Origin: Phoenix dactylifera
Lineage: Eukaryota > Streptophyta > Magnoliopsida > Arecales > Arecaceae
Length of the DNA stretch: 64,000 nucleotides
Direction of reading: 5' to 3'
Assembly: GCF_009389715.1 (NCBI RefSeq)
Contig: NW_024067820.1
Coordinates: 124,001 to 188,000, forward strand
How positions within the stretch are numbered: position 1 is the first letter of the stretch; every line of letters begins with the position of its first letter. Below are positions 47,976 through 59,362 of the stretch, in pieces. Both the position numbers and the translations under genes were made by a program. The notes under the pieces were generated by a model. That model was not told where the DNA came from, did not search any database, and saw nothing but the letters and a program-made list of their open reading frames with translations.

Positions 47976-49866
47976 TAACTGTGTTCCCAGACAAGCTAAC
48001 TGTGTTCCCAGACACAAGCTAACTATGTTCCCAGACAGCAAGCTAACTGTGTTCCCAGACAAGCTAACTGTGTTCCCAGACACTCCATAACTGTGTTTCC
48101 AGACAGCATGCTAACTGTGTTCCCAGACAGCATGCTAACTGTGTTCCCAGACAAGCTAACTGTGTTCCCAGACAGCATGCTAACTGTGTTCCCAGAGAAG
48201 CTAACTGTATTCCCAGACAAGCTAACTGTGTTCCCAGACAAGCTAACTGTGTTCCCAGACAAGCTAACTGTGTTCCCAGAAACTCCATAACTGTGTTCCC
48301 AAACAAGCTAACTGTGTTCCCAGACACTCCATAACTGTGTTCCCAGACAAGCTAACTGTGTTTCCAGACAGCATGTTAACTGTGTTCCCAGACAAGCTAA
48401 CTGTGTTCCCAGACAAGCTAACTGTGTTCCCAGAAACTCCATAACTGTGTTCCCAGAGAAGCTAACTGTGTTCCCAGACAAGCTAACTGTGTTTCCAGAC
48501 ACTCCATAACTGTGTTCCCAGACAGCATGCTAACTGTGTTCCCAGAGAAGCTAACTGTGTTCCCAGACAAGCTAACTGTGTTCCCAGACACTCCATAACT
48601 GTGTTCCCAGACAAGCTAACTGTGTTCCCAGAAACTCCATAACTGTGTTCCCAGACAAGCTAACTGTGTTCCCAGAAACTCCATAACTGTGTTCCCAGAC
48701 AAGCTAACTGTGTTCCCAGACACTCCATAACTGTGTTCCCAGACAGCATGCTAACTGTGTTCCCAGACAAGCTAACTGTGTTCCCAGACAGCATGCTAAC
48801 TGTGTTCCCAGAGAAGCTAACTGTGTTCCCAGACAAGCTAACTGTGTTCCCAGACAGCATGCTAACTTTGTTCCCAGACAAGCTAACTGTGTTCCCAGAC
48901 AAGCTAACTATGTTTCCAGAAACTCCATAACTGTGTTCCTAGAGAAGCTAACTGTGTTTCCAGACAAGCTAACTGTGTTCCCAGACACTCCATAACTGTG
49001 TTCCCAGACAGCATGCTAACTGTGTTCCCAGACAAGCTAACTGTGTTCCCAGACAAGCTAACTGTGTTCCCAGACAGCATGCTAACTGTGTTCCCAGAGA
49101 AGCTAACTGTGTTCCCAGACAAGCTAACTGTGTTCCCAGACAAGCTAACTGTGTTCTCAGACAGCATGCTAACTGTGTTCCCAGACAAGCTAACTGTGTT
49201 CCCAGACAAGCTAACTGTGTTCCCAGAAACTCCATAACTGTGTTCCCAGACAAGCTAACTGTGTTCCCAGACAAGCTAACTGTGTTCCCAGAAACTCCAT
49301 AACTGTGTTCCCAGATAAGCTAACTGTGTTTCCAGACACTCCATAACTGTGTTCCCAGACAAGCTAACTGTGTTTCCAGACAAGCTAACTGTGTTCCCAG
49401 ACAGCATGCTAACTGTGTTCCCAGACAAGCTAACTGTGTTCCCAAACAAGCAAACTGTGTTCCCAGACAGCATGCTAACTGTGTTCCCAGACAAGCTAAC
49501 TGTGTTCCCAGACAAGCTAACTGTGTTCCCAGAAACTCCATAACTGTGTTCTCAGAGAAGCTAACTGTGTTCCCAGACAAGCTAACTGTGTTCCCAGACA
49601 CTCCATAACTGTGTTCCCAGACAGCATGCTAACTGTGTTCCCAGACAGCATCATAACTGTGTTCCCAGAGAAGCTAACTGTGTTCCCAGACAAGCTAACT
49701 GTGTTCCCAGACACTCCATAACTGTGTTCCCAGATAAGCTAACTGTGTTCCCAGACAAGCTAACTGTGTTCCCAGACAAGCTTACTGTGTTCCCAGACAG
49801 CATGCTAACTGTGTTCCCAGAGAAGCTAACTGTGTTCCCAGACAAGCTAACTGTGTTCTCAGAGTT
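47976..49866. repeat. 1.9-kb minisatellite of TAACTGTGTTCCCAGA units
   Basis: Roughly eighty units share the core TAACTGTGTTCCCAGA and differ by the connector: CAAGC (21 bp unit), CAGCATGC (24 bp), CACTCCA or AACTCCA (23 bp) and GAAGC (21 bp). The connectors recur in higher-order runs. Both strands therefore stay open in several frames (SGNTVSLSGNTV on the minus strand, FPDKLTVFPDSM on the plus), which is not evidence of coding. Confidence 0.97.
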
Positions 49867-50560
49867 TTGAGTCGACCTCACCGAGTTTTGAGTCGACCTC
49901 CGTGCAGTGGGAGTCGACGCCGGTGAAAGATGAGTCGACTCCTTAGGTGGCACAGAGCAAAGAGAGAGAGCAGCCGAAATAAGGAAAGCCTAAGTGTCGA
50001 CCTCACCGAGTTTTGAGTCGACCTCCTTGCAGTGGGAGTCGACTCCGGGTGACGGACGAGTCGACTCCTTAGGTGGCACAGAGCAAAGACAGAGAGCAGC
50101 CGAAATAAGCGAAGCCTAAGTGTCGACCTCACCGAGTTTTGAGTCGACCTCCTTGCAGTGGGAGTCGACTCTGGTGACGGACGAGTCGACTCCTTAGGTG
50201 GCACAGAGCAAAGACAGAGAGCAGCCGAAATAAGCGAAGCCTAAGTGTCGACCTCACCGAGTTTTGAGTCGACCTCCTTGCAGTGGGAGTCGACTCCGTA
50301 GGTGGCACAGAGCAAAGACAGAGAGCAGCCAAAATAAGCGAAGCCTAAGTGTCGACCTCACGGAGTTCTGAGTCAACCCCTGGGCAGTTCGAGTCGACCC
50401 CAGTGAAAGGCGAGTCGGCCCGTTAAGTGGGACAGAACAAAGATAGAGAGTGGACCTTAGCTCAGCCAAGCCTAAGAGTCGACCTCTTTTCCTACCGAGT
50501 CGACATCGGGACAGATCGAGTCGACTCCAATATTTTCGGAGTCGACTCGTTAAGAGTCTC
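49867..50560. repeat. GTCGAC repeat array 3 (about 125-bp unit), inverted relative to array 1
   Basis: Units begin GTGTCGACCTCACCGAG near 49994, 50120, 50245 and 50350 and run through GGAGTCGACTCC, CGAGTCGACTCCTTAGG and TGGCACAGAGCAAAG. Its reverse complement (GCTCTGTGCCACCTAAGGAGTCGACT; GAGGTCGACACTTAGGCTTCG) is clearly related to array 1. Confidence 0.9.
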
Positions 50561-50892
50561 AGATTAGGCAAAGTCGAAGGGAAGCCGGGAAACGGGATTT
50601 TAGGTGTCAATATAAATTTTTCCACGGCATATTCAACTATTGTAATTGTCAGAGCTGACGTCGAATGCTATGCCAACTGTTGATTAACTGTCTATCATTA
50701 CGTGTTCGTAACAATTTTTTAACTGCATTCCGGTTTGAAGTAACTAAATTAAAATCTAACAAAAAATCAACATATACAATTCAGTTTGCACTTCATTAAC
50801 ATCAATACAAGAGTTTTGTTCTTAATATGCTATGACTAACATGAAAATACATTGCAGGTATCTCGATACATTCTTCATAATGTCCATATTCT

Positions 50893-53259
50893 TTACTTGA
50901 TGACCTCATTACAAGTCCTTCTATTGTGCCCAACCTTCCCGCATCGTCCACATCTCATTTCACGTACTGACTCCACTTGCGAAGGTCTTCTCTTCTTTTT
51001 AGGCCTGCCAGGACGTGTCTTTCTTATAGGGGGTAGAATGTGAATCTCTTCAGAGGCACTTTGGGATTTCTCCATGTCAGAAATTGGACTGATTGCTTCG
51101 GCATATGTTACTCTATACAATTCAGCTTGGAAGCAATTGTCGGTGAATTGGTATAGTGATCTGCCGTCCTTCTCGATGCATGCACAAGCATGCTTACATG
51201 GCATGCGGAAGATTCGCCAGAAGCCACAAGAGCAGCTACACATATGCAGGTCAACTTTGCATGAGTAGTTGGTATCCTTTACGTCATATATCATTATGTT
51301 GGACGTAAATACAGCTAATCTCCGACCATCTTCTGCATTTTTTTGCAACACTTTCTCCGCATCAGGACACAGTTGAGATTGAATGCTATATCCTCGATTA
51401 CGGCGTTCATGCATCATCTGCATTATTTGGATCCTTATATGGTAAACCATCTGAGGCACAGGGAGATGACGAGCCTCCAGGACCCAACTATTAAAAGACT
51501 CTGCCACATTCGATGTCATGATGCCCCAGCGTGGACCTGGAAATACAGCATTCGCCCAATGCTCCGGCTTTGCATGTAGGAGAAAGGTGGTAGCACCAGG
51601 GGCTTCTGATGTAAGCTTTGCAATTAGCTTTCGGAATACAGTAAGCCTTGGTGTATAGGCAGCAGCATTTAGTAAATCAATGAGCCTCTTTCTCTCAGCT
51701 GCACGATAATGGACAAGGACCTGCATTGATAATTAAAATCAGATATACCACATGCTACATTACTTAGATACTTTGTACTTTAAATTATTCATAATATGAC
51801 GATGCAAACCTGATTCTTGAAGTTTTCTTTCACATGACGTATACAATATGAGTGGTAAGAATCAGGAAAGTACTTCGGCACGGATTTAATAATGCCCTGA
51901 TGTCTATCCGTCATAAATGTGAACTGTTGACCACTATACTCAGTACAACTATGAATAGCTTCTTTCAGAAACCGGCAAAATCATTCCCAATTTTCATCAC
52001 ATTCTGTATCTACAACACCATAAGCTATAGGAAACATATCATCATTTCCATCTTTCGAAGTGGCTCCAAGCAATACACCTCCATCCTTATGCTTTATAAA
52101 TGTGCCATCCATAAAAATCAGAGGATGACATCCTTTTATGAAACCCATTAGTGAAGCATGAAAACAAATGAATAGACGTCTGAATCGACCATCAATTGTT
52201 TCATACTCTGCAATGCTGCCGGGGTTGGTCTGACGAATGGCATCGCAATACCAGCGAATCCGTTCATAAGATAGCCGGCTGTTACCATAAAGATCCATCA
52301 TGGCCATCTCCTTACCACGCCAAGCTTGATGATACGGCAATTCAACACCATTTTGTCGTCGAATATCCTTTACAATATCACTCGGCTTATATAACGGCAT
52401 ATCTTGAAGTCGATCTTTAACAATTTTGGAAACCCAACGTTTTGAAGCCTTTGGATGAGACCGCACTTGCAATCCTCCTCCACATGTGTGGTTACAGTGC
52501 ATTTTTTTAATTGCAAACTTTTCACCATTCCCAAGGCGAGAAGCATGAATACGCCATTCGCAACCTTCATAAACACATTCTACAGTAACTCGATCACGAT
52601 CGTTCTTCACGAAGACAAAATCCCTGCAATTTGCAATGCAATAGTTGCGAATGGTGTCACGTAGAGTTTCCACATTCATGAACTCCTGACCAACACCCTC
52701 TATACTATTTTTCCAATCATCCAACGAATTTTTTTGACTTGCTTCCTCTTCAATTGCGGCTCTTGTTTCTTCAACAACTTGACCAAAACTACTTGAGCTA
52801 CCCTTCGAAATATTTTTCCCTCTCGAACTGATTTCAGCACAATGCGATGAGCCACTGTTCATACAATAGGATAAACATTATTTTAGCAAACTTAGTAAAA
52901 TCCGTTGCACAAAACAATATTTAAAAAAGGGAATACCTCTCAATTACCACAGCAGCACCTTCGATCAAGGTTGGAGAATGAGTAACAACCATCTCGATCA
53001 CCTTGGCATTTAAGTTGACGTGTTTTTCATGCATGTTACGAACATCCTTATCGCTCATAAGCGTAACAAGCATTTTAGACTTGTTTGGAATATAAAACTT
53101 AACTTCTATCATTGTAGAAGATAAATGTCTCCACCTTTCAACTATTTCCTTAAAAATTTGATCAAGAATTGTGTCTTTTGAGATGGAAATAATCACAGCT
53201 TCGCTACCATAAGAACAAATGGCCATAAAAACAGAGCTACCAGTGTCTTCCGAAGCCAT
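50893..53259 (-). pseudogene. MULE transposase (mudrA) with one nonsense codon
   Basis: Three exons on the minus strand: 53259-52937 (ATG at 53257-53259), 52854-51810 and 51720-50893. Exon 1 is a PB1-like N-terminal region (MASEDTGSSV, YIPNKSKMLVTL). Exon 2 has a MuDR DNA-binding domain (CEWRIHASRLGNGEKFAIKK) and the catalytic core with MDGTFIKHKDGGVLL and, further on, FTFMTDRHQGI. Exon 3 supplies the expected third acidic residue in SNVAESFNSWVLEAR, a SWIM zinc finger (CSCSCGFWRIFRMPCKHACAC) and a CCHC knuckle (CGRCGKVGHNRRTC). At 51981-51983 a TGA stands where the family has Trp, right after ECDENWE. Everything else reads open, so this is a recent single lesion or a sequencing error. Confidence 0.9.
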
Positions 53260-53309
53260 GACAATGGAAAAAAGAGGAGGCAATGAACAGATAATTCCGA
53301 ATTGCAAAC

Positions 53310-53944
53310 AGACTTAGGAATATAGTGGAGCAGAGTCTCACTACACAGAGAAAGAGGGACTATCAGCATTCTCTCAAACAGGGAACCGGTAAAGAGTAAG
53401 ATGTAGTCTCAACGTTTTTAGGTCAACACAAAGGCTCGACATCCTCTCTCCCTATCCATCTAGCATCCATCCTAATGGGTGCTTGTCTCTTCCCAGACCA
53501 AACAATCTCCATTGGCAAAGACAAAACAGAGAAGAACGGAGACAAAACGCATACCCTGTTGCGGCCTATTTTTACACCTTTTTTCCGTCTCAAAATCTTC
53601 CTCGAAAGCCATCTTCGGTAAACACCTTCCGTGGGATCACCAGGGGCATCCACGCTTAAGGTCTGCAAGTGGGATTTTTACTTCGGAGCATCTTCGGTAG
53701 ACAAAAACAGAGTGTCTTCCGGTTAGAAAACAGAACGCGGGTACCTATTTTTTTCCTGCTTCCGGTAGCATGGGGGTACTTAAGTAACCTGGGGGCACTT
53801 TGGGTACTATATTTTAAAGCAAACAGTAACTTAGGGACCGGGAATTAAAGATCCATGAAGCGGTGGACCAGAAGTTTTATTTTGGGTCAACCGGGACCTC
53901 CTGTTACAGCGGGGTCTTTGGAGGGATGGGAAAGTAATTTCCCG
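53310..53944. promoter_or_regulatory. Right end of MULE: mudrA 5' flank and terminal repeat
   Basis: This segment separates the mudrA start from the right terminus and should contain its promoter. No unambiguous TATA box was chosen. Partial similarity to 40504-40640 in reverse complement marks the terminal inverted repeat. Confidence 0.5.
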
Positions 53945-54559
53945 GAGTGTAAAACCACTCGCTGTACAAAGCGCCCTAGTTAGCCCTGCAATGGTAAAGA
54001 GTTTATGGAACTAGCTAATAGGTTATCAGTTGGCTTATTGTTTACCTTGTGGGATAAAATATTATTCTCTCTGCAAATTTTTATATTGGTTTCCTTGCAC
54101 CAGCTTGCAATTAGAGCCAATTATGTAACTTTCCATGCATATATAATTTACTATTCTATCTGCTTATAATTACTTTCTCTCTCTTCCTCTCTCTTGCTTT
54201 CTCTCTCTTGATTAATGATCAGATACATTGATTGATCGAGGTTGACTTGTGCTATTGGCAACCAAATCTAGACCCCCTAATTGAAACCAAACTGAGATTC
54301 TCTCTCGTCTCCATCTTTCTCTCCCTACTCTCTCTCTAGGGTAGTTGGATATAGTAGGAACTCTTCATAATGATTTTGAATTGACCCAGATGAAGAATTC
54401 TAATCTAAGGTCGCTGGGCGACGTGTCAGCTCCTGGCCCTGCAAAATACTGTAAGATTTGAATTGCTCCGATTTTGTTGAATCACTTGTGCCCTAATCCC
54501 AAATATGATACAATGAATTTTACTTTGATCGAATTATGAGACATTGTAAGTTGAGTTAG

Positions 54560-54718
54560 TTGATGAAATAAAGATTGCCTATTATTAGTTTAAATTATTT
54601 TGCTGCATATTGATTATATTAGGTTGAGATGTCTTGCACGCTCATGGAGAGAGCTCCCTATAAGTGTGCGGCGGTTGCCACGACTCTCGACTCGCGATCT
54701 CGGATTGAGGGCGTGACA
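54560..54718 (+). mobile_element. LTR 3'-end fragment
   Basis: The sequence ATGTCTTGCACGCTCATGGAGAGAGC...GTGTGCGGCGGTTGCCACGACTC...GGGCGTGACA parallels, in reverse complement, the LTR start at 59363 (TGTCGTGCCCCGAAC, GGCACACACTCTCTAG, GCAAGGCATGACAT). It ends in GTGACA like the other LTRs here. The left extent is unclear, and no internal domain follows. Confidence 0.4.
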
Positions 54719-54759
54719 AATATGGTCTATAAAATTTTATGATCCTTTATCGAGATCGG

Positions 54760-55330
54760 AGTCCGAGCAGCATGAGGCCCTTCTACCGGCTTGTTGATAC
54801 TCGGAGATGGAAGCTCATTGATAATGCCAACTTCACCATCAGATCCTCCTACAAGTCCATCAATCAATGTGGAGTCCTCTGGCCATTCTATAAAGCAATT
54901 TGGAAAGCGGCACTGCATGAGAAAGTTGGCAATGAAAAATATATCACATACGGGGGAAGTTTTGGCTACAAAAAAAAAAAAAAAAGGCTAGGCAAGAACA
55001 TCTCCGTGTGCATTATGGGGCTAACTCTGAAACTATATGACATCTTCTAATCAAATGCTCATTTGCAAGAAGTCTATCGTTTATAGTGAAAACTCAGCTC
55101 AAGATGTTAGAGACCAATGGACCTCTTGGAGACGGATGAGAATCACAAAAACCTTTAGAAGTGGATGGGATCAGTTATCTACAGCGATTAGCTGGCACAT
55201 CTGGTTGATGAGAAATTCCCGCATATTTCTCCACAGGAATTCTTCCATTAATTCGGTTCTTCGCAAGGCTTTGCGAACATTCATTCATTGGAGGACTATC
55301 TATCAGTCACGGAAAAGCAAATGAGAGCCC
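54760..55330 (+). mobile_element. LINE remnant: zf-RVT C-terminal region
   Basis: In broken frames the plus strand reads FTIRSSYKSINQCG...FYKAIWKAALHEKV, then an HLLIKCSFARSL-like motif, then WHIWLMRNSRIFLHRNS. This is the order of the zinc-finger/reverse-transcriptase C-terminal region of plant LINE proteins. A 15-nt A run at 54970-54984 and several frame breaks show decay. The end near 55500 is not marked by a poly(A) tail. Confidence 0.6.
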
Positions 55331-55500
55331 CCGGGCCAATCACAATCTTCTCCGACCTCTGTTGCCGGACAGCCACCGGAATTCCACTGATATCGGTCCT
55401 TGTGCCCTCTGAATTTTATTGTTTTATGTTGTTCTACCTGCTGATTACAGAGACCGATTTCCACCCTTCTGTTAACAGAGCAACTATCGGGCTCTGGTAA

Positions 55501-56426
55501 ACTGTATGTTCTTGTGACCTCTAAATTCTTCTCACAATACATGCATGGGGAAAGCAATTCGCTTCCTCCATTTTCCATCAAAAAAGATGATCCAATTGCA
55601 TGAAGGTGAACCCAGCTAGAAATTTTTGATCCCTCAATGAATGTTAGATAAGAAGCGGAAGGGCAAGCGATCGTTGTTTCTTGGAGGAGATAATAACATT
55701 TCTACTTGCCATTCTCTTTGAAGTCTCACTAGAACCTCTTACATTCTAAGAAACGATGATCATATAGCCGTTAATGTCGCAATAGGGTTCAAGCACTATG
55801 AGACTTCAAGCTGATTTCAACTTCATCCTCACAAACCACCATCTGTCCCTTCCTAGGTAGCTGCCTTCTCTTTCTCTAAAGCCGCTACTTTTTCGGAAAA
55901 GGAAAGCCCACAAGCTTTACCCCGATCCAGGAGTAATTAGCGGAGAACTGAATGAAGAAGTAGGAAAGGGTTCTGTGTCTCAACGACAACTTCTCTAGCT
56001 TGTTTTTTCTTCCCTCTTGATGGAGTAGGAATGGAGTTATTCGATGACCTGCTAAGATCTCTCATACTCGAGAAACAACCACAGCTGCAATCGCAATTTT
56101 GTGCAAGAGCATGACATAATATTCACTCAAAAAACATTACTAACTTGTGAAACCTTATTAGCAAAAGAACCATCAACCATAAACATCTTCTCTGCCTTCC
56201 CCAAATTCCTATCATTTTCTTCACTGCTTAGCCAAAATAAAACATAACCTGATCAAACCCTTTATGATTTCCACATAATTTTAGCCCAACGATCAGATTC
56301 AGATAATTCACTTATAAGACAATCCAAGTCCAAGTCCTTGAGCAAGATGGGACATGTTTACAACCAACCCATCTTTGTTTCATAGTTACAAGAATCTACC
56401 ATGCCAAACCAAAAACACAAAAACCA
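55501..56426. other. Non-coding stretch before the small GC-rich gene
   Basis: No coding segment is recognised. It includes the 3' flank of the minus-strand gene at 56427-57173. Confidence 0.4.
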
Positions 56427-57173
56427 TCAAGGAAGGATTTCTAAACCCCGGCGCGCTCTCTCGCGAAGCATCCTCGCGAGAGCTCGGGACTGCGGCGAGT
56501 CGGGATCTCCCCTCTCCCTGGCCGCCTGGAACATCGCCTCCGCTCTTTGCAGCGCCGCGTCCACCGTGTCCTCCTCCATTAATCCCCTGCCCCCCTCGCC
56601 GCCCCCCACGTCGTCCCTCGCCCCGCCGTCCCACGCCTGGTTTATCGGCTTCCTCGTGTCCATGAATTCGATCTCCGAGAGTGGCGACGGCTTGTGCCCC
56701 TTGTAATACGCCGCGTACTCCTCCTCTTCCTCCTCCTTGACTTGAGCTCCAAAACTGCCGACGCTGTCGCCTCTGCCGGCGAGCGGGCTGCCGTCGGCCC
56801 CGACGCAGGTGGCGTCCTCGAGGAGGGCGCGGCCCGGCGCCGCCGCGTGGGACCACCGGCGCTTTTGCTGGAAGGAGGGGTCACCGGGTCGGCCCACCTC
56901 GTGGCTCTCGAGCTTTGGGGAGGGAGCGAAGGGCGGGATGTTGTCGGTGGTTGGTGGGGCTTCGATGTCTGGCTGTCGTTCTCGTCGTTGTTTCTCTTCG
57001 GCGGCGGCGGCGGCCTTCGCCGCCTCTTCCGCGTCGTCTTCCTGGGGGTCTTGCGAGTGGACGGCGGTGTCGGCGGGTCCGGCGGTTGCGGTCGAGGCAC
57101 GTGCAAGGGGGAGGAGGCACGTGCGCGTGGCGGGGAGGAGGCGGAGGGCTCGAATCACTGCTATCGACTGCAT
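56427..57173 (-). CDS. Uncharacterised plant protein with organelle targeting peptide (248 aa)
   Basis: A GC-rich single-exon ORF with ATG at 57171-57173 and TGA at 56427-56429. The N-terminus (MQSIAVIRALRLLPATRTCL, then RASTATAG) is basic, Ser/Ala-rich and without acids for over 30 residues, like a mitochondrial or plastid transit peptide. The middle is low-complexity (Glu/Ala runs, proline-rich). The conserved-looking part is YKGHKPSPLSEIEFMDTRKP, a motif I associate with uncharacterised plant organelle proteins, followed by an acidic/Gly stretch and a helical C-terminus (VDAALQRAEAMFQAARERG, RALARMLRERARRGLEILP). I do not know its function. Overlapping ORFs in other frames are shadows caused by high GC. 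A plus-strand alternative at 56694-57287 has no such features. Confidence 0.7.
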   Translation of the reverse strand: MQSIAVIRALRLLPATRTCLLPLARASTATAGPADTAVHSQDPQEDDAEEAAKAAAAAEEKQRRERQPDIEAPPTTDNIPPFAPSPKLESHEVGRPGDPSFQQKRRWSHAAAPGRALLEDATCVGADGSPLAGRGDSVGSFGAQVKEEEEEEYAAYYKGHKPSPLSEIEFMDTRKPINQAWDGGARDDVGGGEGGRGLMEEDTVDAALQRAEAMFQAARERGDPDSPQSRALARMLRERARRGLEILP

Positions 57174-57299
57174 TTTTTCTCGTTGCTGCTTTTGACTTCC
57201 GACAGCCAGATGGTGTGCTCAAAACTGGGCATCGGTAGAGGAGGGAGATATTTCACAGAGAAAGAAGGAGATGAGCACAAGGCATAAGAAAGGGGTTTC

Positions 57300-58140
57300 A
57301 GCCTAGAACACTCTAGAGAGCACATGAAGGGACACGTGTGGGTTCTAGCACTGGCTAGAACGCTTGAACACGATGTCGTGGCGCTGCACGAAGGACCATC
57401 TGGATCTAGTTGTTTCTGGAATATTTAGATACGCTTCGTATCTATATCCATATCTACAGCAAGAATAAAAAAGCGAAAGGAAATTTTTGCCTTTACCCGT
57501 CATGGTAGCTACTTCTCGGTCCGGCTAGGATGAGACGATCTCCGTTTCAAAAATATTTTAACAGTTCTAAAAATATCACCCGACGGGTCGCATGACTGGT
57601 GTGGTGTCTCATCATCATTAGCAAGCAACGATCACATCTTTAAAAAAAATTGCTTAGAGGTTTTTTTTTTATTATTATTATTTTATTTTATATAAATATT
57701 TAAGATGTAGCTGATGTATTGTTGATGTGGAATTAAATACTCATAGTGTTATCTGTGCCTCGACTGTTCCAAGTCCAAAGTAGCTGATCATGGTTTTGAT
57801 TCAGGCTAACAATGGAAAGAAGGGAGCTAACGTGTTTATACTCCATCTGAATCTGAGTTAAAAGGGAAGTGCGGCAACCTTAGTTTCCAAGACCTTGTTC
57901 TTGAATTGTAAAAATCAGCCACCTTACCATTCTTTCCTGCACAGGTAAACATCAAAGGAAACATAACTTTTAGTGGGACCTCACAAATCTAATTATCATG
58001 CCAGAAGAGGGTTTCACAAATCTAATTATCATCCCAATAACATCGCGCCGTAAACGAGCATATCTGCGGCTTGGTTTCTAATTTCTAAAGAGCTTGGTTT
58101 TCTTATGATGAGTAGATTGCAATTGCTCCCTCCACAGGCC
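57300..58140. other. Upstream flank of the GC-rich gene and intergenic DNA
   Basis: The interval presumably holds the promoter of the minus-strand gene. Sequence CACAAATCTAATTATCATCCCAATAA is partly repeated at 57984-58002 and 58017-58042. No gene is recognised. Confidence 0.4.
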
Positions 58141-58206
58141 TGGCTCCTTGGAGAGGTACCTCGACCCCCACTTGGCTAAAAGAGTGAGGTTGAAGCATTC
58201 GAGATT

Positions 58207-59360
58207 CTACGCCTCAAGACCCCCTTCTTTTTGAAGACACACCGAATCCCGTTTGACCTTGCATGATGGTCTACTGGCTTCTGAATCAAACCACAAAATT
58301 GATCTTTTGTGCCTGTCTAATCTTTTAATTACCCACTTAGGCAACTTGAAAATGGATATGTAATAAACTGGAAGGGCTGAAAGCACAGCATTCACCAATG
58401 TGAGTCTCCCTCCGAAGGAGGTGAACCAATCTTGCTTTCATCTTCTGTGGTGAGGTGAACTAATCTGATTTAGAGGGTTTTCCTCTTCCAAAAGGTAGAC
58501 CCAAGTAGTGAGATGGAGTCGGGGCAGAAAAGCAATCAAGCCATTTTGCACAAGATTCGTCATCAAAAGAGCCACCACCGCTAGGAGAAATGGAACTCTT
58601 CTTATAATTGATAAGAAGGCTAGAAATCAATTCAAAACAATAAAAGATAATCTTCAGTACCGCCAAATAATCTTTCTCACCACCAAACCATGGGTTACTT
58701 TTAGGCCTTTAAAGGTCTTTGCACGTACAGCTCTTTCAAACATTCTACATAAAGGATCAACTGCAAGATTAATGAGAAAGAATGAAGGAGGGTCTCCTTG
58801 CCTTAGACCATGCCTTCAGAGGATCCAATTACCCAGCTCACCATTGATGTTCGCTGCTGTCACAAGATTGGAGAATGTTATCCATCCAAGCTATCCATTT
58901 TGGAAGGAAATCCCTATTGGAGAGAACCTTCATCAAATAACTATGCACCACTCTGTCAAAGGTCTTGGAAAAATCTAATGTGCACACAATGGCACTGTCT
59001 TTAAATTTTCTAGAATAGAACAATATTTTATTTGCACTCAGGAGATTATCCAGTATGGATGTACCTTTGATGAAAGGAGTTTGGGACGGGTCTATCAAAT
59101 CCTCTATGAAAGGTTGAAGCCGAGCCGCCAACACTTCAGAAAAGATCTTAATACAGCTATGGATCAAACTAATAAGGTGATAATCAAAGGGGACTCTAGC
59201 TTCATCCTTCTTTGCAACTAAAGCTAGAATGACATTGTTGATCCACTCAAGATTAATGTAGGAATCAAAGAGGTGTTAAGAAATAAGAAAGATATCATGA
59301 CTAACTACATCCCAAAAATGCTGGAAAAAATACATTGAGAACCCATCAAGCCCTGCACTT
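58207..59360 (-). mobile_element. LINE reverse transcriptase remnant
   Basis: From high to low coordinate, the minus strand shows reverse transcriptase blocks with frame breaks: FSEVLAARLQPFIEDLIDPSQTPFIKG (59150-59050), TLDFSKTFDRVVH with the first catalytic Asp region, DFLPKWIAWMDNILQS (about 58870), then after a corrupted centre SLLINYKKSSISP and HYLGLPFG (58640-58470), and VNAVLSALPVYYISIFKLP (58395-58330). The YADD box region is not recognisable. It is a fossil and independent of the plus-strand LINE at 54760. Confidence 0.8.
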
Positions 59361-59362
59361 TT

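Larger units (their letters stand above)
40504..53944. mobile_element. 13.4-kb Mutator-like element (MULE) carrying an Ulp1-type protease gene
   Basis: The element lies between perfect 9 bp copies of GAGTGTAAA (40495-40503 and 53945-53953), the normal MULE target duplication length. Its ends are imperfect inverted repeats: GGGGAATTTGCTTTGCGG on the left and CGGGAAATTACTTTCCC on the reverse complement of the right, with further partial similarity (CCAAAG, GACCCC, TCCC(T/G)GTTGAC) over about 60 bp. Inside are a PMD-like/C48 protease gene (+), an ORF with a plant-transposon-protein domain (-), repeat arrays and mudrA (-). MULEs carrying Ulp1-like genes are known in plants (KI-MULE or Kaonashi type). 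It inserted about 170 bp after the BBE-like stop codon. Confidence 0.88.

Noticed and set aside
47976..49866. Array that superficially resembles a CRISPR locus
   Set aside because: Units are continuous 21-24 bp repeats without unique spacers, and the surroundings are a plant transposon. It is a minisatellite.
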